Shown here: in pieces, positions 17,273 through 25,468 of the stretch
How positions within the stretch are numbered: the stretch's first letter is position 1
Layout: the number at the start of each line of letters is the position of its first letter
Assembly: GCA_945874145.1 (NCBI GenBank)
Contig: CAMCFN010000027.1
Location: 1 to 52,219 of the forward strand
Length of the DNA: 52,219 bases
Reading direction: 5' to 3'
Origin: Akkermansia muciniphila
GTDB taxonomy: Bacteria > Verrucomicrobiota > Verrucomicrobiia > Limisphaerales > SXTU01
Program-made: the position numbers and the translations under genes
The notes under the pieces: generated by a model
Told to the model about the DNA's origin: nothing
Databases searched by the model: none
Seen by the model: only the letters and a program-made list of their open reading frames with translations

Positions 17273-17539
17273 ATGAAACTACTCGACTACCTGATTGTGG
17301 TTGCGCTCGTTGGCTGCATGTTCCTCGGCTACTCTGGCCACCGATTCATCGCCCTCTTGCTGTTTATGCTGTTCACCATCCTTGCTTCGTGGTGTTTCTA
17401 TGACAAGCGGCGGGAGCGGGAGATGATGCGCACCGGTGGTTCCGGAGAATTGAACCCTGAGCACGATAACTGGGCGGATGTGTGGAGCGAGAGTGACTCG
17501 GCTCGCGACGCTGCCGGAGATGGAGGAAGGCATGATTGA
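17273..17539 (+). CDS. Small membrane protein, unknown function
   Basis: 88 residues; family not recognised. Two hydrophobic helices (about residues 5-20 and 25-43) separated by GYSGHR, then a basic patch DKRREREMMR and an acidic, polar tail. A good ribosome-binding sequence (GGAGG) precedes the ATG by about 8 bases, supporting a real gene. It starts 13 bases after the large PSC gene and is likely co-transcribed with it. No Cys, haem or metal motif is present in the tail. It could be an accessory membrane protein of the PSC unit, but this is only context. Confidence 0.62.
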   Translation: MKLLDYLIVVALVGCMFLGYSGHRFIALLLFMLFTILASWCFYDKRREREMMRTGGSGELNPEHDNWADVWSESDSARDAAGDGGRHD

Positions 17540-17655
17540 AGGTGTTAGTTCAAGCTGCGAGGCAACGTGTCGTGGACACTCACTCAAGCTGGCTGGCCTC
17601 GACCCCAGCGGAGCCGAATGTGGCGTGTGCAAACCACGGCTCGGCCGTCTGGATT

Positions 17656-17690
17656 CTTTCGTCATTCCGCCTGCGTCCTTCGTCATTATC
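17656..17690 (+). repeat. Degenerate 7-bp tandem repeat just before a start codon
   Basis: Heptamers CTTTCGT, CATTCCG, CCTGCGT, CCTTCGT, CATTATC end 6 bases before the ATG at 17697. An upstream in-frame extension would read SFVIPPASFVIIQ, which is repeat-encoded and not a natural N-terminus. The rest of the gap 17540-17655 shows nothing recognisable. Confidence 0.65.
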
Positions 17691-17696
17691 CAAGCC

Positions 17697-18851
17697 ATGA
17701 AATCTGCCGAGTTTCTCGCCTTGCTCCTCTTCGCCTTCACCGCATCGGCCGCCGACAAACCCAAGCCCGCCTTCCAATACCAGTCCGGCGACATTCGCGT
17801 GAGCATCCCCACGGCGGACGAGCCGCGCGTCAAGCAGTTTGGGCCCGCTTCGCTGAAGCTCGCCGCGAAATATCTCGAAGACGGCGCCTTGACCTGGGTG
17901 CGCGAAAAATCTTGCGTGAATTGCCACACCACCGGCCCCTACCTAGCCGAGCGCACCGCGTGGACCAAGCAATTCGGCCCGGCCAGCGCGGAGGTTCACA
18001 AGGACTTCGTTGGCTCCGTGCCGAAGGAGGTCAAGCCGGTGAAAGAGACCGAGACACGCGGCCACAAGCATTACCCCAGCACGTTCTACAGCGTGTGGCG
18101 CAGTCTCGGGCTGGCCGAGTGGGACAAGAATATCACTGGCAAACTCTCCGAACCGACCGAGCGCTCGCTGCGCGACCTGTTCGAGCGGCAGTCGGAAAAC
18201 GGCGCGTTCGTCAGCCACGGCGAAGTTGAGATTCCGCACATCACCACGGACTACGAACTGTCGCTGCAAGCCGCGCGCGCCATCACGGCTGCGCCGGGTT
18301 GGCTGGCGGGCTTGAAGGATGAGTCGTTGAAAAGCCGCGTGGCCAAGTTGAAGGACTACCTCCGCACCGGCGCGCCGAAAAACGACTTCGACCGTGTGCT
18401 GAAACTCCAGCTCGCGCACTACCTGTCGGAACTCGTCCTGCCCGCCGAGCGCGACGCCGCGCTCAAGCTGCTCTCCGCCAAGCAACATCCCGACGGCGGC
18501 TGGTGCATCCGCGATTTCTCCGCGCTGAACGACTGGCACTTCGAGATGAGCACAACCGTCGTGAACCTCATCAAAGGCCTGCCCGACGCCGCGAACCCCG
18601 GGAGTGACGCCTACATGACCGCGATCGCCGTCGTGCTGCTGCGCCAGAGCAACGTGCCCACCTCCGACTCGCGCGTGCAGCGCGGCCTCGCGTGGTTGCG
18701 CCGCGAGCAGCGCGAGACCGGCCGCTGGTGGATGCACTCGCTCTATCGCGGCAACTACCACTACATCACCTACATCGCCACCGCGCAGGCGGTGAAAGCC
18801 TTCGACCTGTGCGGGGAGCTCACGATCGCTTCTGAAGAAAGTCGCCCATGA
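17697..18851 (+). CDS. Exported haem-motif protein with prenyltransferase/squalene-cyclase-like toroid
   Basis: 384 residues. Signal peptide MKSAEFLALLLFAF to about SAADK. A c-type haem motif C73-VN-C76-H77 (SCVNCHTTGPYLAER) is followed by helical repeats resembling the alpha-toroid of squalene-hopene cyclases: SENGAF, HPDGGWCIRDF and REQRETGRWWM are QW-like repeat motifs. The cyclase DXDD acid motif is not visible, so cyclisation is unlikely and the toroid may serve binding or electron transfer. The ATG at 17697 is chosen because it starts the signal peptide. Its stop overlaps the next start as ATGA, implying coupling with the esterase-hydrolase fusion gene. Confidence 0.78.
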   Translation: MKSAEFLALLLFAFTASAADKPKPAFQYQSGDIRVSIPTADEPRVKQFGPASLKLAAKYLEDGALTWVREKSCVNCHTTGPYLAERTAWTKQFGPASAEVHKDFVGSVPKEVKPVKETETRGHKHYPSTFYSVWRSLGLAEWDKNITGKLSEPTERSLRDLFERQSENGAFVSHGEVEIPHITTDYELSLQAARAITAAPGWLAGLKDESLKSRVAKLKDYLRTGAPKNDFDRVLKLQLAHYLSELVLPAERDAALKLLSAKQHPDGGWCIRDFSALNDWHFEMSTTVVNLIKGLPDAANPGSDAYMTAIAVVLLRQSNVPTSDSRVQRGLAWLRREQRETGRWWMHSLYRGNYHYITYIATAQAVKAFDLCGELTIASEESRP

Positions 18852-21124
18852 GATTGCCCCTGATCTCCGTAGACCGGAAATTCTTTGCGCTTTCTCGCCT
18901 CGGCTTATCGTTCCAATTCGGGGCATTCGCGCCTGGGGTTCTCACTCTCCTCTTCCTGTTGCTCTCCTTACCTATAGTGGGTGGGGCAGAGCTCGTGCTG
19001 ACTTCCCCGCGCGATTTCCAAGTGGTGCAGCGTGCCACTCCGGCAAAGGGCACGTTGCGGCTCGCCGGGCAGCTCTCTGAAGACGCGCCGGGCGACGCGG
19101 TCGTCGAGACCCGGCTCGTCGTCGGCAAGAGCCACGCGGCGTGGCAGCGGCTGAATGCGAAGGTGGCCGGGCGAGCTGTTTCCGGTTCGCTCGAAGCGCC
19201 GGCGGGCGGCTGGTGGCGGCTTGAAGTGCGCGTGTCACATGCGGGCAAGGTCCTCGCGACCGGCGGCGTCGAGCATGTCGGCGTGGGCGAGGTGTTCGTC
19301 GTCGCCGGACAGTCGAACTCGGCAAATTACGGCGAGGTAAAGCAGACGCCGCAGACGGGCCGCGTCGCCGCGTTTGACGGCGCGAACTGGCAGCTCGCCA
19401 ACGACCCGCAGCCCGGTGCTGGCGGCAAAGGCGGCAGTTTCATGCCGCCGCTGGGCGACGCGCTGACGAAGAAGTTCGACGTGCCCATAGGCTTCGTCGC
19501 CTGTGGCATCGGTGCGACGAGCGTGCGCGAATGGCTGCCGAAGGGCGCGACATTTCCCAATCCTCCGACACTGACCGGCCGCGTGGAGCAACTGGCGGAT
19601 GGCCGGTGGGCCAGCAAGGGCGCGGCGTTTGACATGTTCATCACGCGGATGAAGGCGCTTGGCCCGAATGGCTTTCGTGCCGTGCTCTGGCATCAGGGTG
19701 AGAGCGACGCGAACCAGAAAGACCCGACCCGCACGTTACTGGGCAAGCTCTACCGCGAGCATCTGGAGCAGATCATTCGCGAGTCCCGCCGCGCCATCGG
19801 CTGGGACGCGCCGTGGTTTGTCGCGCAGGCCAGCTACCATGTGCCCGGCGATGAAGGCAGCGATGATATCCGCGCCGCGCAGGCTTCGCTTTGGAAGGGT
19901 GGCGTCGCACAGGTAGGCCCGGACAGCGACGCGCTCAAAGGCGACCTCCGCGAGCGCAACGGCCAGGGCGTTCACTACAGTGGCAAAGGTCTCCGCGAGC
20001 ACGGCGCGAAGTGGGCGGAGAAAGTTGGTCCGTGGCTCGACCAGCAATGGACCGCGCCGCGCAAGGCAAACAGCGGCACCGAGTGGACGACTTTTGAGCA
20101 ACTACCCGAGTGCCACAGCCTCGGTTGGGTCAGCGCGAACTTGCAATCCAAGGACACGAAGAGCTGGAACGGCGTCCTCGACGAGGCGAAGTGGGGCATG
20201 CCCTCGCCGCAGCAGGCCGTCGGACGCAACTGGGACTGGAAAGTCAGCGACGCCCAATGGCGCGAGGCCGTGAAGCAGAAGGGCGAAGGCAACCGCGAGG
20301 AAGTGCGCTTCGAACTTTGGGTGCCGGACCATGTCGGCATCGTGCGCGGCATCGTCGTCATCTCCGGCCACGGCAGCGGCGAGACGTTGTTCCGCCACGC
20401 GGACCTGCGTGCGCTCGCCAAGGAACTGCGGCTCGCGCTGTTCAAGTTCACCGGCAATCCCATGCAGCGCGGTTTCTGGCCGGGGCGCTTGCTGTTCGAC
20501 CAACTCAAGACCTTCGGCGCGAAGTGCGGCCATGCTGAGTTGGAGCACGCGCCGCTCTTCCTTTACGGCCACTCGAACGGCACCGGCTTCTCCGCCGTGT
20601 TTCCCGCATATCTGCCGGAGCGCGTGTGGGGCTGGGTCTCCATGCGGCCGGGCATCACCTTCCAAGTCTATCAACCCGGCGCAGCACGAGTGCCCGGCCT
20701 CGTCATCTTCGGTGAGGACGACCACTTCCTCGCGCGCCCGTCGAAAGAGGAAAACCTCGCCGTCGTGCCCGCCGTGCGGAAGCGGCACCAAGCGCTCTGG
20801 AACTTCGCCGTCGAAGCCAAGACCGGCCACGGGCCCGCCGAAAAGACCTGGCCGCTCGTGTTCTCCTTCCTCCGCCACACCTTCACCGCCCGCGTGCCCG
20901 CGAATGCGGACGCACGCACCGGCCCCGTGAAACTCAACGCGCTCCCCCTCGAATCCGGCCACCTCGGCCAAAACTGGAACCCCGCGAAAGGCGGCCACCA
21001 AACCTTGTCCACCGCGCCCTACGCCACCTTCCCCGGGGACAAATCTACCGCCTCCTGGCTACCCACCGCCGTCTACGCAGCCGACTGGCAGGCATTTCAG
21101 CGGGATGGGGCGGTGGGGAAGTGA
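18848..21124 (+). CDS. Sialate O-acetylesterase-type esterase fused to an alpha/beta hydrolase
   Basis: 758 residues. A long signal region (hydrophobic core FAPGVLTLLFLLLSLPIV) leads into an Ig-like segment and an SGNH/SASA (DUF303) esterase with nucleophile Ser156 in VVAGQSNSANYG, a GIGATSVREWLP block and VLWHQGESDANQKD. After about residue 410 comes a second domain with an alpha/beta hydrolase fold: RGIVVISGHGSG (oxyanion region), LFLYGHSNGTGF with Ser576, IFGEDDHF (acid) and GHGPAE (probable His). Both catalytic sets look intact. SASA esterases remove O-acetyl groups from sugars. The second domain may take a different ester, such as an acyl or feruloyl group, but the substrate is inferred only. 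It overlaps the upstream gene by 4 bases (ATGA). Exported, probably periplasmic. Confidence 0.85.
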   Translation: MRLPLISVDRKFFALSRLGLSFQFGAFAPGVLTLLFLLLSLPIVGGAELVLTSPRDFQVVQRATPAKGTLRLAGQLSEDAPGDAVVETRLVVGKSHAAWQRLNAKVAGRAVSGSLEAPAGGWWRLEVRVSHAGKVLATGGVEHVGVGEVFVVAGQSNSANYGEVKQTPQTGRVAAFDGANWQLANDPQPGAGGKGGSFMPPLGDALTKKFDVPIGFVACGIGATSVREWLPKGATFPNPPTLTGRVEQLADGRWASKGAAFDMFITRMKALGPNGFRAVLWHQGESDANQKDPTRTLLGKLYREHLEQIIRESRRAIGWDAPWFVAQASYHVPGDEGSDDIRAAQASLWKGGVAQVGPDSDALKGDLRERNGQGVHYSGKGLREHGAKWAEKVGPWLDQQWTAPRKANSGTEWTTFEQLPECHSLGWVSANLQSKDTKSWNGVLDEAKWGMPSPQQAVGRNWDWKVSDAQWREAVKQKGEGNREEVRFELWVPDHVGIVRGIVVISGHGSGETLFRHADLRALAKELRLALFKFTGNPMQRGFWPGRLLFDQLKTFGAKCGHAELEHAPLFLYGHSNGTGFSAVFPAYLPERVWGWVSMRPGITFQVYQPGAARVPGLVIFGEDDHFLARPSKEENLAVVPAVRKRHQALWNFAVEAKTGHGPAEKTWPLVFSFLRHTFTARVPANADARTGPVKLNALPLESGHLGQNWNPAKGGHQTLSTAPYATFPGDKSTASWLPTAVYAADWQAFQRDGAVGK

Positions 21125-21148
21125 GTTGCCGATTCACTGATTTAGAAG

Positions 21149-21514
21149 ATGCCGTCTAAACCTAATCTTCCAAAAGCCCAAGCGCCTGAAATGTGCTTTG
21201 AACTGCACACTCTCGGGTGGAAGGCGTTACAGCATCTCGCTGCAACCATGGGCGGAGATATCTTCGGCCAGACAGTGCAAGGTTTCTTCGATTCTCGCGC
21301 CGGAGGGCGGGACGGTGCATTTCACGGAACGTGGACTCCGAAGGCAGCGGAGTGGTTTGCCGGGAGTTTCACGGTTCAGTTCAAATTCTCTGCGAAACAG
21401 GGAAAGCACCTATCGCTGGCAGATGTCCGTGGGGAACTCACCAAGGCCGTGCGCCTCGCCAAACGGGGGGCGGCAGACCCCTGCCTGCTGTTCACCAACG
21501 CATATATCACATGA
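21149..21514 (+). pseudogene. Truncated PDDEXK nuclease-like N-terminal domain (remnant of a larger restriction/STAND-type protein)
   Basis: 121 residues. The segment GFFDSRAGGRDGAFHGTW followed by SFTVQFKFSAKQ looks like a PDDEXK-type nuclease core, with Asp in GRDG and (E/Q)xK as QFK. KAVRLAKRGAADPCLLFTNAYIT resembles the end of that domain in large multidomain proteins (for example STAND NTPases), where the chain normally continues after TNA-x-xT. Here it stops at once. No downstream frame clearly restores the rest. There is no signal peptide, unlike the surrounding genes. I read it as a broken defence-type gene; a stand-alone nuclease-like protein is the alternative. The 183 bases after it hold nothing I can assign. 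Confidence 0.5.
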
Positions 21515-21697
21515 AGCAACGACGAGGAATTGACGGGCATTCACTGCTATACCGGGCGTCCGCCACTTTGCTTCTTACGGCTTGGAACGCATTTCGCAGA
21601 TTACCAGAGAACCCGGCGACGCCGACCCGCCCAGCCGGAGCAAATGAGGGTGCTTAGTGAAACCGGCTTGCTCCTATCAACCTTCACTATCCCCCAA

Positions 21698-22401
21698 ATG
21701 AAGCACTTAACGCTCATCTCATTACTGTTCGCACTTCCCACCTTTGCCGCTGACCAACCGGTCGAGACCGACCCGCGTCTGCACTCCGACGGCAAGGGTT
21801 GGAAGCTCAACCAAGCCACCGTCAAAGATCCGAAGCGACCGCGCGTGCTGCTCATCGCGATTCCATCCTCGGCGGCTACATGGCCCACGCCATCAAGGCA
21901 CTCGACGGCAAAGCCTACGTGGATGCCTGGGTGAACCCGTATAACCAAAGCGACTATCTCAACAACAAAGTGCTGCCCGACGTGCTGGCGAAAGGCCCGT
22001 ATGATGTCATTCACTTCAACATGGGCCTGCACGGCTGGCAGGAAGGCCGCATCAAGCCCGGCACCTTCGAGCCGCTCACGAAGGGCTACGTGGAGGCCAT
22101 CCGCAAGGCATTGCCCAAAGCCAAAATCATCTGGGCCAGCAGCACGCCCGTGCTGCTCGAAGGCGACGTGAAGAAGTTCGGCCCCGGCATCAACCCCAAC
22201 ATCCTCGAGCAAAACCGCATGGCCGCCAAGGTCATGGCCGAATGCAGCGTGCTCGTGAGCGACTTCTACGCGCTGCTCGTGGACAAGCTCGAACTCGCGC
22301 GGGGTGGCAAGGACAAGTTCCACTGGACTCCGCCCGCCTACAGAATACTCGGCGACAAGTGCGTCGAGGAGGTCTTGAAGGCGCTTCCAGCCGCGAATTG
22401 A
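21698..22401 (+). pseudogene. SGNH/GDSL hydrolase, frameshifted in the GDS motif
   Basis: The reading frame opens with a signal peptide at ATG 21698 ([20 protein letters not shown]) and runs to RPRVLLIA. It then leaves frame at about 21857 and the protein continues in another frame as [24 protein letters not shown], through [11 protein letters not shown], to the end at 22401. Restoring one G (atcgcgatt to atcggcgatt) gives LLIGDSILGGY, the catalytic Ser block of SGNH hydrolases. The later blocks, including FNMGLHG and [14 protein letters not shown] (catalytic His region), are intact, so the break is recent or a sequencing or assembly error in a G run. If repaired it would be a 235-residue exported esterase. 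It sits in the co-directional run with other esterase-like genes. Confidence 0.85.
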
Positions 22402-22403
22402 CC

Positions 22404-23192
22404 ATGAAAGTTTCCATCTTCCTCAGCGTGTGCCTGACGGTCGGCGGCCTTGTTGTTGCTGATTCCGCTGTCGCCGATTCGAAGCCGACCGTCGTGCGCG
22501 ATGACGCCACTTGGTTGCGGACGAATGGCACGCTGCTGTTTCACGACACATTCGAGCGTGCGGTGACCGGCAGCGGTGCCAAAGCCATCGGCAACGGCTG
22601 GAACAGCGCCACTGCCGACCGTGTCCCGCAGTTCAAGCAGTCCGACCTGGATGGCGGTATTCTCAAGGTCGCCAGCGCCACCAAGGAAGCCGGTCACGCC
22701 GCGCACATTCATCACGAGGCGGGCTTCACCGACGGCGGCGTGATCGTGCGTTTCAAGTTTCCCGGGCTGAACACAGTAGAATCACTCCAGCTTGGGTTCG
22801 TGGATCGCGAGACGAAGGGTGTTCACGCTGGACACCTATGCTACGGCATTCTTTCGCCGACGAGCGTCACCCTCATTGACCACAAGACCGGCGTAATGAA
22901 CCTCGACATCCGCAATCGCCGCCAGGGTTTCCTCGACCGCAAGGAGCCCTTGCCCGCTGAACTCGCCGCGCTTTTGAATGCCAAGCAGGTGGTCGTGCCG
23001 TGGAAGGCGGACACGGAATGGCACGTGCTTGTGCTGGTGACCGAAGGCGACGAGTTGCGCCTGAGTCTCGACGGCAAATGTTTCGCGACGCACCGCTCCG
23101 ACGGCTTCGCGCATCCGATGAAGCGCTGGCTAAGTTTCCTTGTGCCGGCCACCGTCTGGATTGAAGACGTGAGGATTTGGAGGGTTAAGTGA
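22404..23192 (+). CDS. Exported LamG/concanavalin-like protein
   Basis: 262 residues from the ATG at 22404, which starts a signal peptide (MKVSIFLSVCLTVGGLVVAD). The body has the pattern of a jelly-roll lectin/glucanase fold: LFHDTFERA, GNGWNSATADRVPQFKQSD, a strand-rich middle and WHVLVLVTEGDELRLSLDGK near the end, as in LamG-like and DUF1080 (3-keto-disaccharide hydrolase) proteins. No catalytic acid pair can be picked out, so sugar binding is as likely as hydrolysis. It begins 3 bases after the frameshifted SGNH gene and would be translated with it. The 147 bases downstream contain a short GGCGCAAGCGCC hairpin without a U-tract. Confidence 0.65.
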   Translation: MKVSIFLSVCLTVGGLVVADSAVADSKPTVVRDDATWLRTNGTLLFHDTFERAVTGSGAKAIGNGWNSATADRVPQFKQSDLDGGILKVASATKEAGHAAHIHHEAGFTDGGVIVRFKFPGLNTVESLQLGFVDRETKGVHAGHLCYGILSPTSVTLIDHKTGVMNLDIRNRRQGFLDRKEPLPAELAALLNAKQVVVPWKADTEWHVLVLVTEGDELRLSLDGKCFATHRSDGFAHPMKRWLSFLVPATVWIEDVRIWRVK

Positions 23193-23339
23193 GCGACGGG
23201 TGGCCACACGGGTTCTGGCAGCCGCTTGAGGGCACGGGCGGCGCAAGCGCCGGGTGGCGGGTCTCGAAGCTACCGGGTTGCACTGCGGCGGTGAGACTCT
23301 AACCTTGTGGGCACGTAGCAATCTGCAAAGCAACCAGCC

Positions 23340-24764
23340 ATGAGCATCACGCGTCTCGAGCCTCTCCACCGGCGGCGGTTCTTTCAGCGCGCTGGTTTCG
23401 GAGCCGGCTCATTCGCGCTCGCATCGCTGTTGCGCGGTTCAGTCATTGCCGCACCGACGAATCCGCTGGTGTCGAAGCACCCGATGTTCGCTCCGCGCGC
23501 GAAACGGGTGATCTTTCTGCACATGATTGGTGCGCCGTCGCAGCTCGACATGTTCGATTCCAAGCCGGAGCTGGTGAAGCGTGACGGCGAGGATTGCCCG
23601 GAGTCGCTGCTCAAGGGCCGGCGCTTCGCGTTCATCGGCGGGAAGATGCAGCTTGCTGGCAGCAGGTTTAGGTTCGCCAAGCACGGACGCAGTGGACAGG
23701 AAATCTCCGAGACGCTCCCGCACCTCGCGAAGGTGGCCGACGACATCGCGATCGTGAAGACGCTTCACACGGAGGAGATTAACCACGCGCCGGCGCAGAT
23801 GTTTTTGCACACGGGCTTCGGGCGCGGCGGGCGCCCCAGCTTTGGCTCGTGGGTGACTTACGGACTCGGCACGGAGAATCAGGATTTTCCCGCCTACACG
23901 GTGCTGCTCTCCGGCCCGCCCGGCGGCGCGGGCACGTCGCTGTGGGCGAACGGTTTTCTGCCGAGCGTGTATCAGGGCATCCAGTTCCGCTCTAGCGGCG
24001 ATCCGGTGCTGTTTCTGAGCAATCCGAAAGGCCAGTCCCAGGACGACCGGCGGCGCATTCTCGACGCGGTGAAGTCACTGAACGAACGCCAGCTTGCCGA
24101 CGTGGGCGATCCCGAGACCGCCACGCGCATCAGCCAATACGAGATGGCGTTCAAGATGCAAACCAGTGTGCCGGAGCTGATGGACATTTCGCGCGAGCCG
24201 AAGTCCGTGCTCGACCTCTACGGCGCGAAGCCAGGCGCGGCGTCGTTCTCGAACAACTGTCTGCTCGCGCGCCGGCTCATCGAGCGCGGCGTGCGCGTCG
24301 TCGAGCTTTACGACGCCGATTGGGACCACCACTCCGGCCTCGCCACACGCCTGCCCGCCAAGTGCCGCGACGTGGACCAGGGCATGGCCGGCCTCATCAC
24401 CGACCTGAAATCACGCGGCCTGCTCGACGACACGCTCGTCATCTGGGGCGCGGAGTTCGGGCGCACGCCGCTGCGGCAGGGCATTGATGGCGATGGCAAG
24501 AGCACGAATCCCGGTCGCGACCATCACAAGGACGCCTACACGATGTGGCTGGCCGGCGGCGGCATCAAAGGCGGTGTGACTTACGGACGCACCGACGACT
24601 TCGGCTTCAGCCCGGTGGAGAATCCCGTGCATGTCCACGACCTCAATGCGACGGTGCTCCATCTCCTTGGCCTCGACCACGAGCGGCTCACGTTCAAGTA
24701 TCAAGGCCGCGAGTTCCGCCTGACGGATGTGCATGGCCAGGTGCTGCGTGGGTTGCTGGCGTAG
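23340..24764 (+). CDS. DUF1501 family exported protein (Tat signal)
   Basis: 474 residues. A Tat-type N-terminus, [19 protein letters not shown], is followed by the family core: [56 protein letters not shown] and LAGGGIKGG. All putative metal-binding His/Asp positions are kept. GGPSH of other paralogues is GAPSQ here, a local variation. It ends the plus-strand run that starts with the PSC1/DUF1549/DUF1553 gene at 14098 and is likely that protein's DUF1501 partner, although several genes lie between; such pairs are usually adjacent. The transcript is closed by the hairpin at 24852-24883. Confidence 0.92.
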   Translation: MSITRLEPLHRRRFFQRAGFGAGSFALASLLRGSVIAAPTNPLVSKHPMFAPRAKRVIFLHMIGAPSQLDMFDSKPELVKRDGEDCPESLLKGRRFAFIGGKMQLAGSRFRFAKHGRSGQEISETLPHLAKVADDIAIVKTLHTEEINHAPAQMFLHTGFGRGGRPSFGSWVTYGLGTENQDFPAYTVLLSGPPGGAGTSLWANGFLPSVYQGIQFRSSGDPVLFLSNPKGQSQDDRRRILDAVKSLNERQLADVGDPETATRISQYEMAFKMQTSVPELMDISREPKSVLDLYGAKPGAASFSNNCLLARRLIERGVRVVELYDADWDHHSGLATRLPAKCRDVDQGMAGLITDLKSRGLLDDTLVIWGAEFGRTPLRQGIDGDGKSTNPGRDHHKDAYTMWLAGGGIKGGVTYGRTDDFGFSPVENPVHVHDLNATVLHLLGLDHERLTFKYQGREFRLTDVHGQVLRGLLA

Positions 24765-24822
24765 GCGGAACCCTCTTGTCCCGCAGGAACTTCAGGGTTC
24801 TCCTCGGAGCAACTGCATGATC

Positions 24823-24840
24823 GGGGACAGGAGTGTCCCC
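24823..24840. repeat. Short palindromic unit GGGGACA...TGTCCCC (REP-like)
   Basis: A 7-bp perfect inverted repeat with a four-base loop, in the gap between convergent genes. A family of such units cannot be tested within this window, as only one copy was seen. It could also be a weak terminator. Confidence 0.4.
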
Positions 24841-24851
24841 GCTACAAACGA

Positions 24852-24883
24852 ACCAGCCGGTGAAGTCTCCTTCACCGGCTGGT
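24852..24883. terminator. Bidirectional terminator between convergent genes
   Basis: ACCAGCCGGTGAA (24852-24864) pairs perfectly with TTCACCGGCTGGT (24871-24883) around GTCTCC. It lies between the DUF1501 gene (plus) and the DUF5069 gene (minus). U-rich tails are weak on both sides, TCGTTTG on the minus strand being the better one. Confidence 0.7.
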
Positions 24884-24906
24884 GCGTGATTAAGTTGAGG
24901 GAGGGC

Positions 24907-25347
24907 TTACTTCAAGACTGCCGCGTGGAACTCGAACCAGTCGTCGAGGTTGTTCAGGTCCACCGCGCCGGGCAGTACGCTGCCGTCGTCGGGGAGGCCG
25001 CTGGCGCTGAGGATGCCCTTGCGCGTGCCGTCATCGTGGCAATAGCCGAGGATGGCGAGGTTGTGGCGGTGGATGTCAGCCTTCGTCAGCTTCTTGCCGC
25101 TCTTCTTCACCCAGGCCTCGAAAGCCGGATAGGTCGGCTTGTTGGTCTTGATGAACTCCACCACTGCGGCGGCATCCAAGCCGAGCGCGTCGCAGGTCAT
25201 CTGGTCGTAACCCTTGCCTAGGCCGGGGTAGCCGGCGGCGAGCTTGCCGGCGGCTTCGAGGGAAACCTTCAGCCAAAGACGGGGGAGGTGAAGCGCGCCG
25301 AGGGGGCCGGCGACGCCCGAACTGATCATGGGAACGTAAGTGCTCAT
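24907..25347 (-). CDS. DUF5069 family protein
   Basis: 146 residues from the ATG at 25347 (MSTYVPMISSGVAGPLG). It has the blocks LPRLWLKVSLEAAGKLAAGY, GKGYDQMTCDALGLDAAAVVEF and AFEAWVKKSGKKLT, which match DUF5069, a small soluble family common in planctomycetes and verrucomicrobia with no known function. There is no signal peptide or membrane helix. An upstream in-frame extension begins with an Arg/Lys-rich stretch unlike the family. The gene is divergent from the FMN/Fe-S membrane protein, with about 120 bases between that show no clear promoter. Confidence 0.72.
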   Translation of the reverse strand: MSTYVPMISSGVAGPLGALHLPRLWLKVSLEAAGKLAAGYPGLGKGYDQMTCDALGLDAAAVVEFIKTNKPTYPAFEAWVKKSGKKLTKADIHRHNLAILGYCHDDGTRKGILSASGLPDDGSVLPGAVDLNNLDDWFEFHAAVLK

Positions 25348-25468
25348 TGGTAGTGTATGTGTGTGAAACGGATTTCGTGGTGAGCTTAGGGAATCGCCTT
25401 CCCATGGGTCAAAGGGTTTTTCATCACAATCTCGTTTCCTTTCCTGCCGGGGACGGAACACTTGCCGT

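Noticed and set aside
17697-18851. Squalene-hopene cyclase (hopanoid synthesis)
   Set aside because: The catalytic DXDD motif is not visible, the length is too short, and a signal peptide and haem motif are present.
23230-23270. Hairpin GGCGCAAGCGCC as a terminator before the DUF1501 gene
   Set aside because: No U-tract on either strand, and short GC-rich palindromes are frequent in this composition.
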